A stretch of DNA of 64,000 bases from Erwinia_E haradaeae_F (GTDB lineage Bacteria; Pseudomonadota; Gammaproteobacteria; Enterobacterales; Enterobacteriaceae), in assembly GCF_900698855.1 (NCBI RefSeq), contig NZ_LR217698.1, positions 806,001 through 870,000 on the forward strand, read 5' to 3'. The notes under the pieces were generated by a model. It saw only the letters and a program-made list of their open reading frames with translations. It was not told the DNA's origin and searched no databases. Within the stretch, counting starts at the first letter, position 1. Every line of letters begins with the position of its first letter. Below, in pieces: positions 1 to 10,847 of this stretch. The translations under genes were made by a program, and so were the position numbers.

Positions 1-296
1 GTGACATTAATGGCGTAAAACATTTTATTGATCATAAGATCAATTCAATACAGAATTTCATGTCAGAAGATATGAAATTAAAACATGATATGATGGATGT
101 GAATGTATACCAAGAAAATATTTTTCATACTAAGATGCTTCTAAAAAAATTTGATCTTACACACTATCTATTTAATTCTAAATTAGAAGATTTAGGAAAA
201 AAAGAACATGAAAGAATTACTAATCTCTTATGGAAAGAAATGCGTGAAATTTATTATGGTCGGAATATTCCAACCGTAGGAAAAATATACATGTAA
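1..296 (+). CDS. speD: S-adenosylmethionine decarboxylase, C-terminal part (5' end outside window)
   Basis: SpeD makes decarboxylated S-adenosylmethionine, the aminopropyl donor for spermidine synthesis by SpeE, using a pyruvoyl cofactor formed by self-cleavage. The frame is open from base 3 with no stop, so the ATG at 60 is internal and the gene enters from the left edge. Codons 3-59 read DINGVKHFIDHKINSIQNF, and the rest contains VNVYQENIFHTKMLLK and WKEMREIYYGRN, matching the C-terminal third of enterobacterial SpeD (E. coli, 264 residues) almost residue for residue. The end carries a few extra residues (TVGKIYM). The self-cleavage serine lies upstream of the window, so catalytic integrity cannot be judged. 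The usual partner speE, upstream in E. coli, is not visible. Confidence 0.93.
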   Translation, partial: DINGVKHFIDHKINSIQNFMSEDMKLKHDMMDVNVYQENIFHTKMLLKKFDLTHYLFNSKLEDLGKKEHERITNLLWKEMREIYYGRNIPTVGKIYM

Positions 297-1033
297 TAGT
301 ATTACTTACTTGAATAACAATTACGTATTTAGGTTACATGAATATAAAAAAAGAACTATAATAAACTATTTTCTATATAAAAAAACAAAAAATAAAATAA
401 TTCTAATCATCATTATTAACTATTTAACATATCAAAACTTTAATTATTAAACTAAAAGTATATAGTACAGTTCTGCTTCAGAAAACTGTAGATTGTGAGT
501 AATTACATAAAGAAGACTTAAGAAAAATAACACTCCCGCATTTGATTCTTATTCAAATGCGAATCTCACTAATTCTATCGCTTATGGTATATTTAATTAC
601 TAATTAAATCATGAAACAGAAAACAATACAACACATATATTATTCTATAATATATCTCATAAAGTCCTATCACAACTTCAGTTAAAATTCTAACTATCTA
701 TCTTATAAGACACTATATAAAACGTTATGTTATATATAGGTTTTTTTAAAAATCCTTTACCAAAACCTTAATAAAAAAATAATACTAAATTTATGATTTT
801 TCTAAAAAAATAATTACTTATAACAAGTAGATAAAAAGAAATGCTATCAAAATTGCCATCGATGTAATACACTAAATCTATTTTTCTAACTTCTATTACC
901 TATATAACAATTTTTATTTAAAACATCTATATATCTTCTAATATATTAACAATAAATCTAAAAATTTAAAAATACAAATAAAAATTTTTATCACTATTAA
1001 AAACTTAAAATATCAGTTATTAAATTGTTTTTA
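297..1033. other. Decayed spacer between speD and purD
   Basis: Very AT-rich with no coding frame of note. The only structure seen is a 9-bp perfect hairpin, CGCATTTGA at 537-545 pairing with TCAAATGCG at 553-561 across a 7-nt loop, about 240 bases after speD. A weak ACAGTT/AACTGT pair flanks 467-489. Neither has a convincing U-tract. Both converging genes (speD + and purD -) would end in this interval. Confidence 0.55.
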
Positions 1034-2338
1034 TCAAAGCTCCTTATCTATTCTTAGTAATTCCCGATTAACCTCATTATGACCTATATCTTTACGAAAA
1101 AACTTTCCATTCCAAGAAATTAAATTTGCAATTTCATAGGCATGTCTTTGTGCAGATATAATATCTGATCCTAATGCAGTGACACATAAAACACGACCAC
1201 CATTAGTTATGACAAACTGATCTTTAAGAATTGTTCCAGAATGAAATACTTTTCCATCTAATTTATCTAATAATGAAAGACCATAAATTGGATCACCTTT
1301 TATGTATTCTCCAGGATAACCATTAGCTGCAAGAACTAATCCCAAAGATGGGCGAGGATCCCATTTTGCCTCTTTTTTATGCAAAAAACCAGACTCGGCT
1401 GCCAATAACAACTCAACTAAATCAGATTGCAATCGTAATAAAATAACCTGAGCCTCCGGATCTCCCAGGCGGCAATTAAACTCAATAACCTTAGGATGAT
1501 TATTGTTATTAATAATCAAGCCTGCATATAAAAATCCAGTATAGAGATTACCCTCATAAGCCATTCCTCGAATAGTTGGCCAAATAATCTCATCCATAAT
1601 TCTATTATGTACTACACTAGTAACCACTTTTGTCGGCGAATAAGCTCCCATTCCACCAGTATTTAAGCCAGTATCATCATTGCCTACCCGCTTGTGATCC
1701 TGACTTGTAGCCATAGGTAGAACATGCTCACCATCTACCATAACAATAAAACTCACTTCCTCACCATATAGAAATTCTTCTATGACAATTTGATTCTCTA
1801 CTCTGTGAAACAAACTGCCTTCCAACATCCCTCGTATAGCAGATTCAGCCTCCTCCATTGTCATGGCAATAATGACTCCTTTGCCTGACGCTAAACCATC
1901 AGCTTTAATGACAAGAGGAAATCCTTTCTCACGCGAATAAACAAGTGCTGGCTCAATTTTAGTAAAAACTTGATATTCAGCTGTTGGAATATTATGACGA
2001 ACTAAAAAATCTTTAGTAAACGCTTTGGAACCTTCTAGAAGAGACGCTGATTGAGTTGGACCAAATATTCTTAAACCCACCTCACGAAATCTATCCACTA
2101 TACCATATGTTAAAGGGGTTTCTGGACCTACAACCGTTAAATCAATCTTTTCATTTAAAGCAAAAATCAACAATCTATCCAGATCATTCGACAAAATAGC
2201 TATATTTTTCATCTTAGATTCTAAAGCAGTTCCAGCATTTCCTGGCGCAATGAATACACTAGTCACTAATTTAGAATGAGAAATTTTCCATGCTAAGGCA
2301 TGTTCTCGCCCACCATTACCAATTACTAAAACTTTCAT
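1034..2338 (-). CDS. purD: Phosphoribosylamine-glycine ligase
   Basis: PurD joins glycine to 5-phosphoribosylamine with ATP to give GAR, the second step of cytosolic de novo purine synthesis. The 434-residue product matches the usual size (E. coli 429). Seen: an N-terminal GNGGREHALAW motif at residues 8-18, the ATP-grasp segment KADGLASGKG at 145-154, and downstream GGMGAYSPT and EFNCRLGDPEAQ, which form the metal and nucleotide site in this family. All key blocks are intact, so it is probably functional. In enteric bacteria purH and purD are one tight operon; here purH lies upstream on the same strand but 852 bases away, across decayed DNA, so co-transcription is uncertain. Confidence 0.97.
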   Translation of the reverse strand: MKVLVIGNGGREHALAWKISHSKLVTSVFIAPGNAGTALESKMKNIAILSNDLDRLLIFALNEKIDLTVVGPETPLTYGIVDRFREVGLRIFGPTQSASLLEGSKAFTKDFLVRHNIPTAEYQVFTKIEPALVYSREKGFPLVIKADGLASGKGVIIAMTMEEAESAIRGMLEGSLFHRVENQIVIEEFLYGEEVSFIVMVDGEHVLPMATSQDHKRVGNDDTGLNTGGMGAYSPTKVVTSVVHNRIMDEIIWPTIRGMAYEGNLYTGFLYAGLIINNNNHPKVIEFNCRLGDPEAQVILLRLQSDLVELLLAAESGFLHKKEAKWDPRPSLGLVLAANGYPGEYIKGDPIYGLSLLDKLDGKVFHSGTILKDQFVITNGGRVLCVTALGSDIISAQRHAYEIANLISWNGKFFRKDIGHNEVNRELLRIDKEL

Positions 2339-3190
2339 CTAAATCTCATTTTGTTTAAAATTAAAGGTTTATTTTTAATAGTCTCGCATCTATACTAATA
2401 CAAATAAAAAATTCCACTCTAATACTATAATGTAGTTAGGTTTTTTAAAAAACCTGACAAATAACTTTCTAGCAGCCTATTTAAAATAATTTTCTATATA
2501 TATTACTGAACATTTGAAGTTAATGAACCAATTATACCAAAATATAATATAAAATACTCTCTATCTCTCTAGATAGAGAGTCAATCTTTTCTTAAATCAC
2601 CATGATCTTTATCTGGTTTTATCGAGTATATTATGTATAATACATAGATATAATTTTATAAATCAATATATTTAACTATACTTATCTATATTATAGATAA
2701 TGAATATCTAAATTAGATAGGATCTATCTTACAGTAATCCAAAATAACACTTTTCAATAAGAGTATACTACAATAGTAAGAACAAAATGATTCAGTATAT
2801 TCAACCTAAGGATCTATATATCATATTAAATCATATTTAATAGTGAGTTTTTAGTTACACAAAACTGGATTTCTCTTCAATCCTTCTAAAAATCAGATAA
2901 TATAAGGTATACCACCTAATATGTAGCACATACTTGATAACATCAATTCTTTCATTTAATAAAGCGCGCTGATATTTTGTTTAAAACTTAATATTATTAT
3001 TAATAATAAATAATATCATCTACTCAAAAATAATCAAACACTTGCAATAAAAATTACAATATTTATCTTAGCCTTTTTCTTTTAATTAACTATAGTAATG
3101 CAAAATTACCTATAATATCTATTACAATCAGATACAATAAAAAATAATCTATTAAGTTCCCTATATAACTAAATATTTTTCCATCTAAGA
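2339..3190. other. Decayed purH-purD spacer with a hairpin
   Basis: This interval separates two genes that are normally adjacent. No open frame with protein-like composition was found. It holds the perfect hairpin listed at 2556-2581 and the short GC palindrome AGCGCGCT near 2963. The rest is AT-rich, low-complexity DNA. Confidence 0.5.
2556..2581. terminator. Perfect 11-bp hairpin between purH and purD
   Basis: ACTCTCTATCT (2556-2566) pairs without mismatch with AGATAGAGAGT (2571-2581) around the 4-base loop CTCT. It lies 609 bases past the purH stop and 218 bases before the purD start on the transcribed minus strand. No U-run follows in either direction, so it is not a textbook terminator. 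It could be an end-stabilising or processing stem, or chance in AT-rich DNA. Confidence 0.35.
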
Positions 3191-4780
3191 TCAATGCCTA
3201 AAGTGACGAACATCGGTAAAAATCATAACCATATTATACTTATCCACAGCTGCAATAACTTCATCATCACGAATAGAATTACCTGGCTGAATTACGCATT
3301 TCACCCCAACAGAAGCAGCGACTTCGATACTATCACTAAAAGGAATAAAACCATCAGAGGCCATAACTGAACCATGTAATTGCAGTCCTTGCTCAGCCGC
3401 TTTAATAGAAGCAATTTTAGCAGAATAAACACGACTCATTTGACCAGCTCCTATACCGAGTGTCATATTATTTCGTGCGTAAACAATTGCATTTGATTTC
3501 ACAAATTTAGCTACTTTCCAACAAAACAGAGAATCGAGCATATCCTTCTGACTTGCTAAACGCTTACTAACTACTCGAAGCTGATTTTTAGATACTATTT
3601 TTGTATCTTGAGACTGAACCAAAAGACCTCCTCTGACACGCTTAAAATCCAATTCCATCTGACGTTGCTTCCATGCTCCACAAATAAGTATACGTAAATT
3701 TTTTTTAGTTATAGTTAAGTTCATAGCTTCAGAACTAATAGAAGGAGAAATAATAACCTCTACAAATTGACGACTAATAACTGCCTGTATAGTAGCTAAA
3801 TCTAATTCACGATTAAAAGCAATTACACCACCAAATGCAGAAGATGAATCAGTTTTATAAGCTTTCTCATATGCATCAAAAATGGTCTGCGCCGATGCCA
3901 CTCCGCAGGGATTAGAATGTTTCACAATCACGCAAGATGGTAACTCAAATTCCTTTACACACTCTAGCGCTGTATCAGCATCAACAATGTTATTATATGA
4001 AAGATTCTTACCCTGTAATTGCTGTGCAGTAGCTACAGACGGTTGAAGATATTTATTTTCTATATAAAAAGCTGCCTGTTGATGAGAGTTTTCTCCATAT
4101 CGAATATCCTCTTTCTTAATAAAATTTAAATGCAGGTTAGAAGGAAAGCATTCAGATGACTTCATACTTGATTGATCAGAATCTTTTAAAATATCACCAC
4201 AATAGTTAGCAATCTTACTATCGTAAGATGCGGTATACTTAAATGCTTTAGTTGCTAAATGAAACCGAGTTTTTAATGTAAGTGAATTTCCATTTTTATC
4301 TAATTCTTTACTAATAGTAGTATAGTCACTAATCTTAACTACAACAGCAACATCTCTATAATTTTTGGCAGCAGCTCGGATCATAGTTAAACCACCAATA
4401 TCAATCTGATCCATTGCCTCTTCTAATGTACACGCGCTACAAGATGCAACTTGAGAAAATGGATACAAATTAACCACAACCATATCAATAGGAATAATCC
4501 CATGTGAATCCATAACGTCACAATCCTTATGACGCCGCCCTAAGATGCCACCGTGTACTTTAGGATGTAACGTCTTTAACCGTCCGTCCATGATTTCTGG
4601 AAAACCAGTATAATCAGACACCTCAGTGATAATTAGACCAGAACTAGCCAAGAAACGAGCGGTCCCTCCGGTTGAAAACAATTTTATACCGCGTCGAGAT
4701 AAATCTTGTGCTAATGGAAGTATATCTGTTTTATCAGAAACACTAATCAATGCGCAACGGATGGGTCGATATGACAACAT
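3191..4780 (-). CDS. purH: Bifunctional AICAR transformylase / IMP cyclohydrolase
   Basis: PurH performs the last two steps of purine synthesis: 10-formyl-THF dependent formylation of AICAR, then ring closure to IMP. The 529 residues match E. coli length. Seen: the N-terminal cyclohydrolase (MGS-like) domain with LISVSDKTDI, STGGTA and MDGRLKTLHPKVHGG, and the C-terminal transformylase domain with IVKHSNPCGVA, VKSNAIVYARNNMTLGIGAGQMSR and IQPGNSIRDDEVI, ending in the family-typical FTDVRHFRH. The stretch between about residues 345 and 390 is more divergent than the rest. With PurD it implies the symbiont makes purines, although other pathway genes are outside the window. Confidence 0.97.
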   Translation of the reverse strand: MLSYRPIRCALISVSDKTDILPLAQDLSRRGIKLFSTGGTARFLASSGLIITEVSDYTGFPEIMDGRLKTLHPKVHGGILGRRHKDCDVMDSHGIIPIDMVVVNLYPFSQVASCSACTLEEAMDQIDIGGLTMIRAAAKNYRDVAVVVKISDYTTISKELDKNGNSLTLKTRFHLATKAFKYTASYDSKIANYCGDILKDSDQSSMKSSECFPSNLHLNFIKKEDIRYGENSHQQAAFYIENKYLQPSVATAQQLQGKNLSYNNIVDADTALECVKEFELPSCVIVKHSNPCGVASAQTIFDAYEKAYKTDSSSAFGGVIAFNRELDLATIQAVISRQFVEVIISPSISSEAMNLTITKKNLRILICGAWKQRQMELDFKRVRGGLLVQSQDTKIVSKNQLRVVSKRLASQKDMLDSLFCWKVAKFVKSNAIVYARNNMTLGIGAGQMSRVYSAKIASIKAAEQGLQLHGSVMASDGFIPFSDSIEVAASVGVKCVIQPGNSIRDDEVIAAVDKYNMVMIFTDVRHFRH

Positions 4781-5132
4781 GTCAATACCATTCCTTATTA
4801 AATAAAATATTAATAAAATTTTAATTAAAAAATAGAAATACTGTTTATATTATCTAGTATTTTATCAAGACTAATATTTAATGAATTGAATTAATTAATA
4901 TCACAATAATTAATATATATTACATGATACATCATAAATATCACCATAAACTAAAGATAAAGATCACGAAATCGAATCCAAAAAATTTATTAAATATATT
5001 TAGAAATTCCAGTACTAATCTATCTTAAAGATAGGAGGAAATCATAAATAATCTCTTATACTAAATTTTTAATATTAATTTACTGATTAAATGCAGACTA
5101 AAAATATTTACAGAAATTTATCTTATCTGGTT
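4781..5132. other. Spacer between plsC and purH
   Basis: AT-rich with no coding frame. It contains the 15-base near-palindrome CTATCTT-A-AAGATAG at 5020-5034, a short relative of stems seen in other spacers of this window. No clear promoter could be assigned. Confidence 0.45.
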
Positions 5133-5876
5133 TCACTTAAAACGACGATGAATATTTTCATGTAAAAAAATTTCAGTATTTAATTGATATAACTTTTTTA
5201 TCATTAATTTTCTACAATAATTAGAAAAAAAACGAACTGATTGATCAGAAAAACAACGAGGATCAATGGGTGGTAACATTTCAACAATAACAAAACCGTT
5301 TTTTAAACGATTCAGATTAATATTACCATGAGTATTAGATACTACTACTGGAATAATAGGAACACCTGCAGCTTTAGCTGTATAAAATGCCCCCATTTTA
5401 AATGGGAGAAGACCTCGACCTCGACTTCGAGTGCCCTCTGGAAATATCCAAAAAGAAATTTTTTTTTGTTTAAACTTTCTAATTAATTTTCTAATTACCC
5501 TATATGATTGAGTATAATTTTTCCTACTAATCAAAATATTACCACTTAACCAATAGAGAATTCCAAAAAACGGAATCCATAATACACTAACTTTTCCAAC
5601 AGTAACGGTACCAACCTGAACCATCTTAGCTGCAGTAATCATATCAAAATTATTTTGATGATTACAAATATAAATTGCATTAGGATAATGTTCAGAACCT
5701 AAAGGCTTACGTAGACAGACCGTTACACCAATAAAATGAGACAGATGACCAAATAACTTACTAAAGGTTGCAACATGACACGGGTTTCGTGGACTTAAAA
5801 TACAATAAAAAAAACCACAAATAGAAACAATAATAGAATAAACTAAAATAAAAACGACACGTAAAAAAGCAAGCAT
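5133..5876 (-). CDS. plsC: 1-acyl-sn-glycerol-3-phosphate acyltransferase
   Basis: PlsC adds the second acyl chain to lysophosphatidic acid, giving phosphatidic acid at the inner membrane. The 247-residue protein has an N-terminal hydrophobic segment (about residues 5-27) and the acyltransferase signature HQNNFD, i.e. HX4D with His73 and Asp78. The glycerol-phosphate binding block FPEGTRSRG follows, and then GVPIIPVVVSN. Length matches E. coli PlsC (245). It stands alone between decayed spacers; its enteric neighbours (parC, sufI) are not present. Together with PlsX in this window it supports continued phospholipid synthesis. Confidence 0.95.
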   Translation of the reverse strand: MLAFLRVVFILVYSIIVSICGFFYCILSPRNPCHVATFSKLFGHLSHFIGVTVCLRKPLGSEHYPNAIYICNHQNNFDMITAAKMVQVGTVTVGKVSVLWIPFFGILYWLSGNILISRKNYTQSYRVIRKLIRKFKQKKISFWIFPEGTRSRGRGLLPFKMGAFYTAKAAGVPIIPVVVSNTHGNINLNRLKNGFVIVEMLPPIDPRCFSDQSVRFFSNYCRKLMIKKLYQLNTEIFLHENIHRRFK

Positions 5877-7340
5877 TGTCTTATATCCAACAATAAAATA
5901 TTATTTACAAACCTATCACTTAAATTTCAAGAATCTATTAATACTTCACTGAAATAAATAGAAAATAAATTCTTAACCACACTAAAAACTATTAATTATT
6001 TGCCAAGAGCAACTATTAAATTTATTGTATTTTACTTTTTACTAAATAAAATAATCATCGTGTATTTTATTAACTATGCATATATTCATATCGACCTTTC
6101 TATATTCTGAATACCTAACATTGTTACATATGGGGTATGAATAAAAAAACTACAATTAAATTTTGTGATACTTGATCAAAAAATTTAAAAACAGTACGAA
6201 GAAAACAATACATTGATTGTCATAATATAAAAATATCTTTAAACATAAACCTAACCTTTGTTTATCCAAATAAGAAAATAAATAGTATATCAAGTAATTA
6301 ATAAAGAATCTTTTGATCTTGACAATATTTCTTTAAAGATATGAAATCTATTTTTTAAAAAAAACCCCATCAAGCATCATAATACTGATAAAATATAATC
6401 TACTAGATAATATTAAAGAAAAAAATGAAAACAAACCGAAGTTGGATGCATACGTCATAGATCATTTCTATAGAAAATTATAAAAATAAATAAAATTTAT
6501 ATTATCTACATATCTTAAATAATATATCTAAATATCTATACGGATAAAGATTTACAATCGTCCTCTAGTTTTAGAAACTATAAACAGTAATTTTCTCTTT
6601 TCTTTTAAACTATCAATGAAAAGAAAATATCAAACCTTATCTTAAGAACCTTGATAAGTACGTAACTATATTATCTAAAAATAAAGAGGCTCTCATTAAA
6701 AAATAAAATATGATAAACTTATCAAATATATCTAAAAAAACAAAAATTAATTATGACAACTAAGAGTATAAATCATACAAAGAAAATGAAAAGATACATA
6801 TCTTATGACAAGATAGAATGAATATTTATATGACAAAATTATACGTGCTATATGTTTAGTTCATCTAATAAAAAATATTGAAAAACACAATAATAATATA
6901 TAAATACTTTTATATCAGATTAACTAGAAACAAAATCTTCTTATTAATTAACCATACTAATAAATAAAAAAATACAAAAACACATGCGTCCTATACCTTC
7001 TGTATCAAATTAATCCTATATTTAATATAATCGAACATTTTAGATATAGATACTAAAAATCTAAATTTTAATATATCTACACTAATATCACTGAAAAATT
7101 ATATCTAGAAATCAACTAAATACTATCAATACTTTATATTCATTGTATGTAACAAATACCTACAAACACTCATAACAATCATTAATATATTCTATTCTTC
7201 ATAAATAATTAGAATCTTAATCTTATTACTCATAGGTAAGTAAAGCATTTCATATACCATATATTATCTCTCTTTTCTGAAATATATCAACCATAAGCTA
7301 TATGTCAATACACTAAAAGAATTCATAAACATCTAAAAAA
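5877..7340. other. Long decayed spacer between fabB and plsC
   Basis: About 1.46 kb of AT-rich DNA with stops in all frames and no protein resemblance that I could recognise. A weak TTTTCTTTT/AAAAGAAAA inverted repeat (6598-6606 and 6619-6627) is composed almost only of A and T. It probably represents erased genes, but nothing identifiable remains. Confidence 0.5.
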
Positions 7341-8564
7341 TTATACCCGTTTACTCATTACTAATGTGGCGTTAGTACCCCCAAACCCAAAACTATTCGA
7401 CATAACGGTAGTAAGCTTTCTTTTGGAAGGCACAGTAACAATGTCTAACCCCTCCGCAGCAGGATCTAATCTATCAATATTGATACTAGGTGCAACAAAA
7501 CCATGCTCTAACATTAATAGCGAATAAATTACCTCTTGTACACCTGCTGCGCCCAATGCATGACCAGTCATCGCCTTAGTAGCCGATATTGCCGGATGTT
7601 GTTCTCGAAAAACAGTCCGAATTGCACATAATTCTTTTACGTCACCTATTAATGTTGAGGTCCCGTGAGTATTAAGATAATCAATAGGAAGGTCTACGCC
7701 CTCCATAGCCATACGCATACAGCGAGTTGCACCTTCCCCGGATGGTGCAACCATATCAGCCCCATCAGAAGTCGCACCATAGCCAACAACCTCAGCATAA
7801 ATATGGGCTCCCCTTTTAATCGCATGATCTAATTCTTCAATTACTACTATACCTCCTCCACCCGCAATTACAAACCCATCACGACCAAGATCATAAGTAC
7901 GTGAGGCTTTTTCTGGAATAGAGTTATACTTAGTTGATAATGCACCCATTGCATCAAATTCACAAGACATTTCCCAACATAACTCTTCACCGCCACCTGC
8001 GAAGACAATATCCTGTTTACCTAACTGAATCTGCTCTACAGCATTACCAATACAATGCGCTGAGGTTGCGCATGCAGAACTAATGGAATAATTGACACCA
8101 TAAATTTTAAAAGGAGTAGCTAAACAAGCTGAGACACCAGATGCCATAGCCTTAGTAACCATATACGGACCTACACCTCGTAAACCCTTAGCACGCATTC
8201 CATCTACACTAGCTACTTGATAAAACGGAGAGCCACCACCTGAGCCAGCTACTAATCCTACACGCGGATTATTCTGATATTGCTTATCCGTAAGACCCGA
8301 ATCTTTTACAGCTTCCTGCATAGAAAGAAACGCATAAATAGATGCATCACTCATAAAACGCAGAATTTTACGCCCAATGCGATCTGAGATATCATTTTTA
8401 GATAACTTAATATTTCCCCAAACGTGACTACGCATACCAGAATCTTTTAACTCTTGGGAAAAAGTAATCCCAGTCCGTCCAGAACGTAAGGATGCCAGAA
8501 CTTCTTCTTGGTTATTACCAATACTGGAAATAATCCCCAAACCAGTAACCACAGCACGTTTCAT
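7341..8564 (-). CDS. fabB: 3-oxoacyl-ACP synthase I (KAS I)
   Basis: FabB elongates acyl-ACP with malonyl-ACP and is the synthase needed for unsaturated fatty acids. It is called FabB rather than FabF because residues 1-50 (MKRAVVTGLGIISSIGNNQ, ITFSQELKDSGMRSHVWGN) and the segment SSACATSAHCIGNAVEQIQL follow the FabB subfamily closely. The Cys-His-His site is complete: Cys165, His300 (NTHGTST) and His335 (TGHALGAAG). The 407 residues match E. coli FabB (406), with a small insertion near residue 55. No fabF follows acpP in this window, so FabB may be the only elongating synthase; that needs the rest of the genome. Confidence 0.96.
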   Translation of the reverse strand: MKRAVVTGLGIISSIGNNQEEVLASLRSGRTGITFSQELKDSGMRSHVWGNIKLSKNDISDRIGRKILRFMSDASIYAFLSMQEAVKDSGLTDKQYQNNPRVGLVAGSGGGSPFYQVASVDGMRAKGLRGVGPYMVTKAMASGVSACLATPFKIYGVNYSISSACATSAHCIGNAVEQIQLGKQDIVFAGGGEELCWEMSCEFDAMGALSTKYNSIPEKASRTYDLGRDGFVIAGGGGIVVIEELDHAIKRGAHIYAEVVGYGATSDGADMVAPSGEGATRCMRMAMEGVDLPIDYLNTHGTSTLIGDVKELCAIRTVFREQHPAISATKAMTGHALGAAGVQEVIYSLLMLEHGFVAPSINIDRLDPAAEGLDIVTVPSKRKLTTVMSNSFGFGGTNATLVMSKRV

Positions 8565-8841
8565 TCAATACCTCTTTCGATTCTTTTATTAAAATTCAAG
8601 TACATTTATCCTGAAAATTTATACTCAACAAGACCAATTAATATATTGCTAAGTTAAATTTAAATAAATATTATTTATTTTATTATCAGTGAAATACATT
8701 AAAAATCATGATATCTACTTCCAATCAAAGATAAATTATTACACTGAAAATAACACCATTGTCTTAAATACAATTACTTAATTTACTACTGCTTGCTATA
8801 TAACTGATATCTATATAACTCAGTTGTATACTAGATAAAAT

Positions 8842-8877
8842 CTATGAATACACTTATGAATACATCTATAAATATAT
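8842..8877. repeat. Three-unit degenerate 12-bp tandem repeat
   Basis: Units CTATGAATACAC, TTATGAATACAT and CTATAAATATAT follow one another directly, each differing from the next at a few positions. It lies in decayed spacer DNA and is probably replication-slippage product without function. Confidence 0.5.
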
Positions 8878-9615
8878 TTAAACATCATAGTTCATATCTT
8901 GATATGAAAGTTAAAAAAAACAATGAATTCAGATACAAACAACCAACTTTAAATATAAACTAACAGAAGATCAACATAACATGCATTACTATTAACAATC
9001 TTTTTTCTAATTCCGAAAATTCTTCTATCTACTAATTAAAAAAATCATCGTGCATGACATATATACATAATATCAATCTAATCTATGATAATAAGGCTAC
9101 AAACCAATATAATAAATTGTGAAACTGAAAAACATCTTTTAACACTTGTATTTTATAAAAAATAATAATATATCGCACACTGATTCTGAATCTATTGTTA
9201 TCAAAAAAATTTAATGATATTTAGTCAATCTATCAAATAACTTCCATATTTATACTTACTTCAAATTAAAGTAATATATACTACTCTATGCTAGATTATA
9301 TCTCTATATATCAAAATATATACTATACAATGAATTGCAATCACTTATATTTATATCAAAACATATCGAAGTTGAAATCATCAAATACAACTACAATAAA
9401 AAAATATTAATTATATCTAATACAATTTAAGGAATCACAATCCATCAAGAACTTCTTAATAAAAAGAATAACCTCTTCAAACCTAACTCGCTCAAACAGT
9501 AATAGTCTACCTTTAATAACTATCTGTCTCAGACAAAAAATAAAAAAATATCACTTTGCAAGAATTAAAGTTTAATATTAAACTTATTTTTAAATTAAAT
9601 TAACATAAAATATTA

Positions 9616-9645
9616 ATGACAATTAACTATAATATCCTATATACT
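9616..9645 (+). promoter_or_regulatory. Probable sigma-70 promoter of rnpB
   Basis: ATGACA at 9616-9621 (5 of 6 to the -35 consensus) and TATACT at 9640-9645 (-10) are separated by 18 bases. The -10 ends 7 bases before the first base of the RNase P RNA, as expected for a start at 9653. A second TATAAT occurs at 9628-9633 but is too far upstream for that start. Confidence 0.65.
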
Positions 9646-9652
9646 TCCTTAT

Positions 9653-10025
9653 GAAGCTGACTAGGCAGTCGCCGTCTTTTTCTTATCATAAAAAAGAAAA
9701 GGAAGGAGGAAAGTCCGGGCTCCATAGGGTATGGGTGCCAGGTAACACCTGGGTAGCGTAAGCTAACGACCAGTGCAACAGAAAGTATACCGCCAATATT
9801 CTATGAAATTAGAATTTTCAGGTAAGGGTGAAAAGGTGTGGTAAGAGCACACCGCGCATCTGGTAACAGATAGCGGCACGGTAAACTCCACCCGGAGCAA
9901 AGCTAAATAGGAGTTCGCTAATACGACCCGTACAGAACTCGGGTAAGCTGCTTGAACTAGTAAGCGATTACTAGTCTAGATGAATGACTGCCCTCGACAG
10001 AACCCGGCTTATCAGTCAGCTTCAT
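9653..10025 (+). ncRNA. rnpB: RNase P RNA (M1 RNA, bacterial type A)
   Basis: The catalytic RNA that removes 5' leaders from pre-tRNA. The start GAAGCTGACTAGGCAGTCGC and the end GCTTATCAGTCAGCTTC pair as the long P1 helix. Conserved blocks are intact: GGAGGAAAGTCCGGGCTCC, the CAGGTAACACCTGG hairpin, ACGACCAGTGCAACAGAAAG, CAGGTAAGGGTGAAA, GTGGTAAGAGCACACCGCGC, GGCACGGTAAACTCCACCC and CGACAGAACCCGGCTTATC. At about 373 nt it is close to the E. coli RNA (377). The stem just after P1 (near 9675-9700) has become AT-rich. It is an island of conserved sequence between two long decayed spacers. The RnpA protein gene is not in the window. Confidence 0.98.
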
Positions 10026-10847
10026 AACTAGTTATAGTATGAAATACCTCATAATAAAATTTTTAATTTAAAATGATTTTTTTAAAAACTATTAAAATAT
10101 TGAATTTTATATTCAATAACTCGTATTATAAATAATCAATAACCCTCTAATCCTTCTTATGAATATCATATACCAACATATACAGTAAAATATTTATCTA
10201 TCACACAAACATAGCTATTTATCTATATTTAGATTAATTTTCATTAAAATTAAATTTTTACTTAAGTCTCATAGAAACAAACCAACCTTTAATACTCTTC
10301 CATTAATGAAGAATTTTAGTTAATAAAGAATCTTAATTAATATTTCATCACAAAAAGAAGCATTCCTTTTCTCAAATAAAAATGATAAGAGGTTGAAGCA
10401 CATTACTATCCAAACTCATTCATACTCTCTTATAAAATCTAATACTAGTAATACTTCATGGGTTTTCTAAAAGACGACAAGATAAACCCTATCTAAAAAA
10501 TTTTTTAATAAATAATTATAGACAAAATATTTCTGTATATTTTCTGACAAAACATATCATTATTGTAATATCCTACCTAAAACACCGCAAATATATTAAT
10601 GTAAACTTAAATCTATTAGAAATAGTACTCCTAAGTACCTAACGATGATAAAAATCTTAGAAATATATATAAACAACTAAATTTTCTGAGATACAATAAA
10701 TCTTACTGATATAAACCGATATCATAAAACTAGTTATTTAGATAAAAATACAGATATTTTTAAACTTATGCTCAAATCGTAGTAACTACATTCTTAAAAA
10801 CGATATATAAATAGATAGATTTGTTAAATAATTTTATTGAGGTAAAA
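10026..10847. other. Spacer between rnpB and fabV
   Basis: About 0.8 kb of AT-rich sequence with no coding frame, and no clear terminator after rnpB. The GAGG at 10839-10842 is the fabV ribosome binding site. Confidence 0.5.

Larger units (their letters stand above)
8565..9652. other. Spacer between fabB and rnpB
   Basis: About 1.1 kb of AT-rich, non-coding DNA. It contains a degenerate tandem repeat of period 12 at about 8842-8877 (listed separately) and, at its right end, the rnpB promoter. Nothing else recognisable. Confidence 0.5.

Noticed and set aside
481..570. Possible small tRNA-like or sRNA gene around the CGCATTTGA hairpin after speD
   Set aside because: Only one hairpin is present, without promoter, terminator U-tract or cloverleaf; kept only as a hairpin in the spacer entry.
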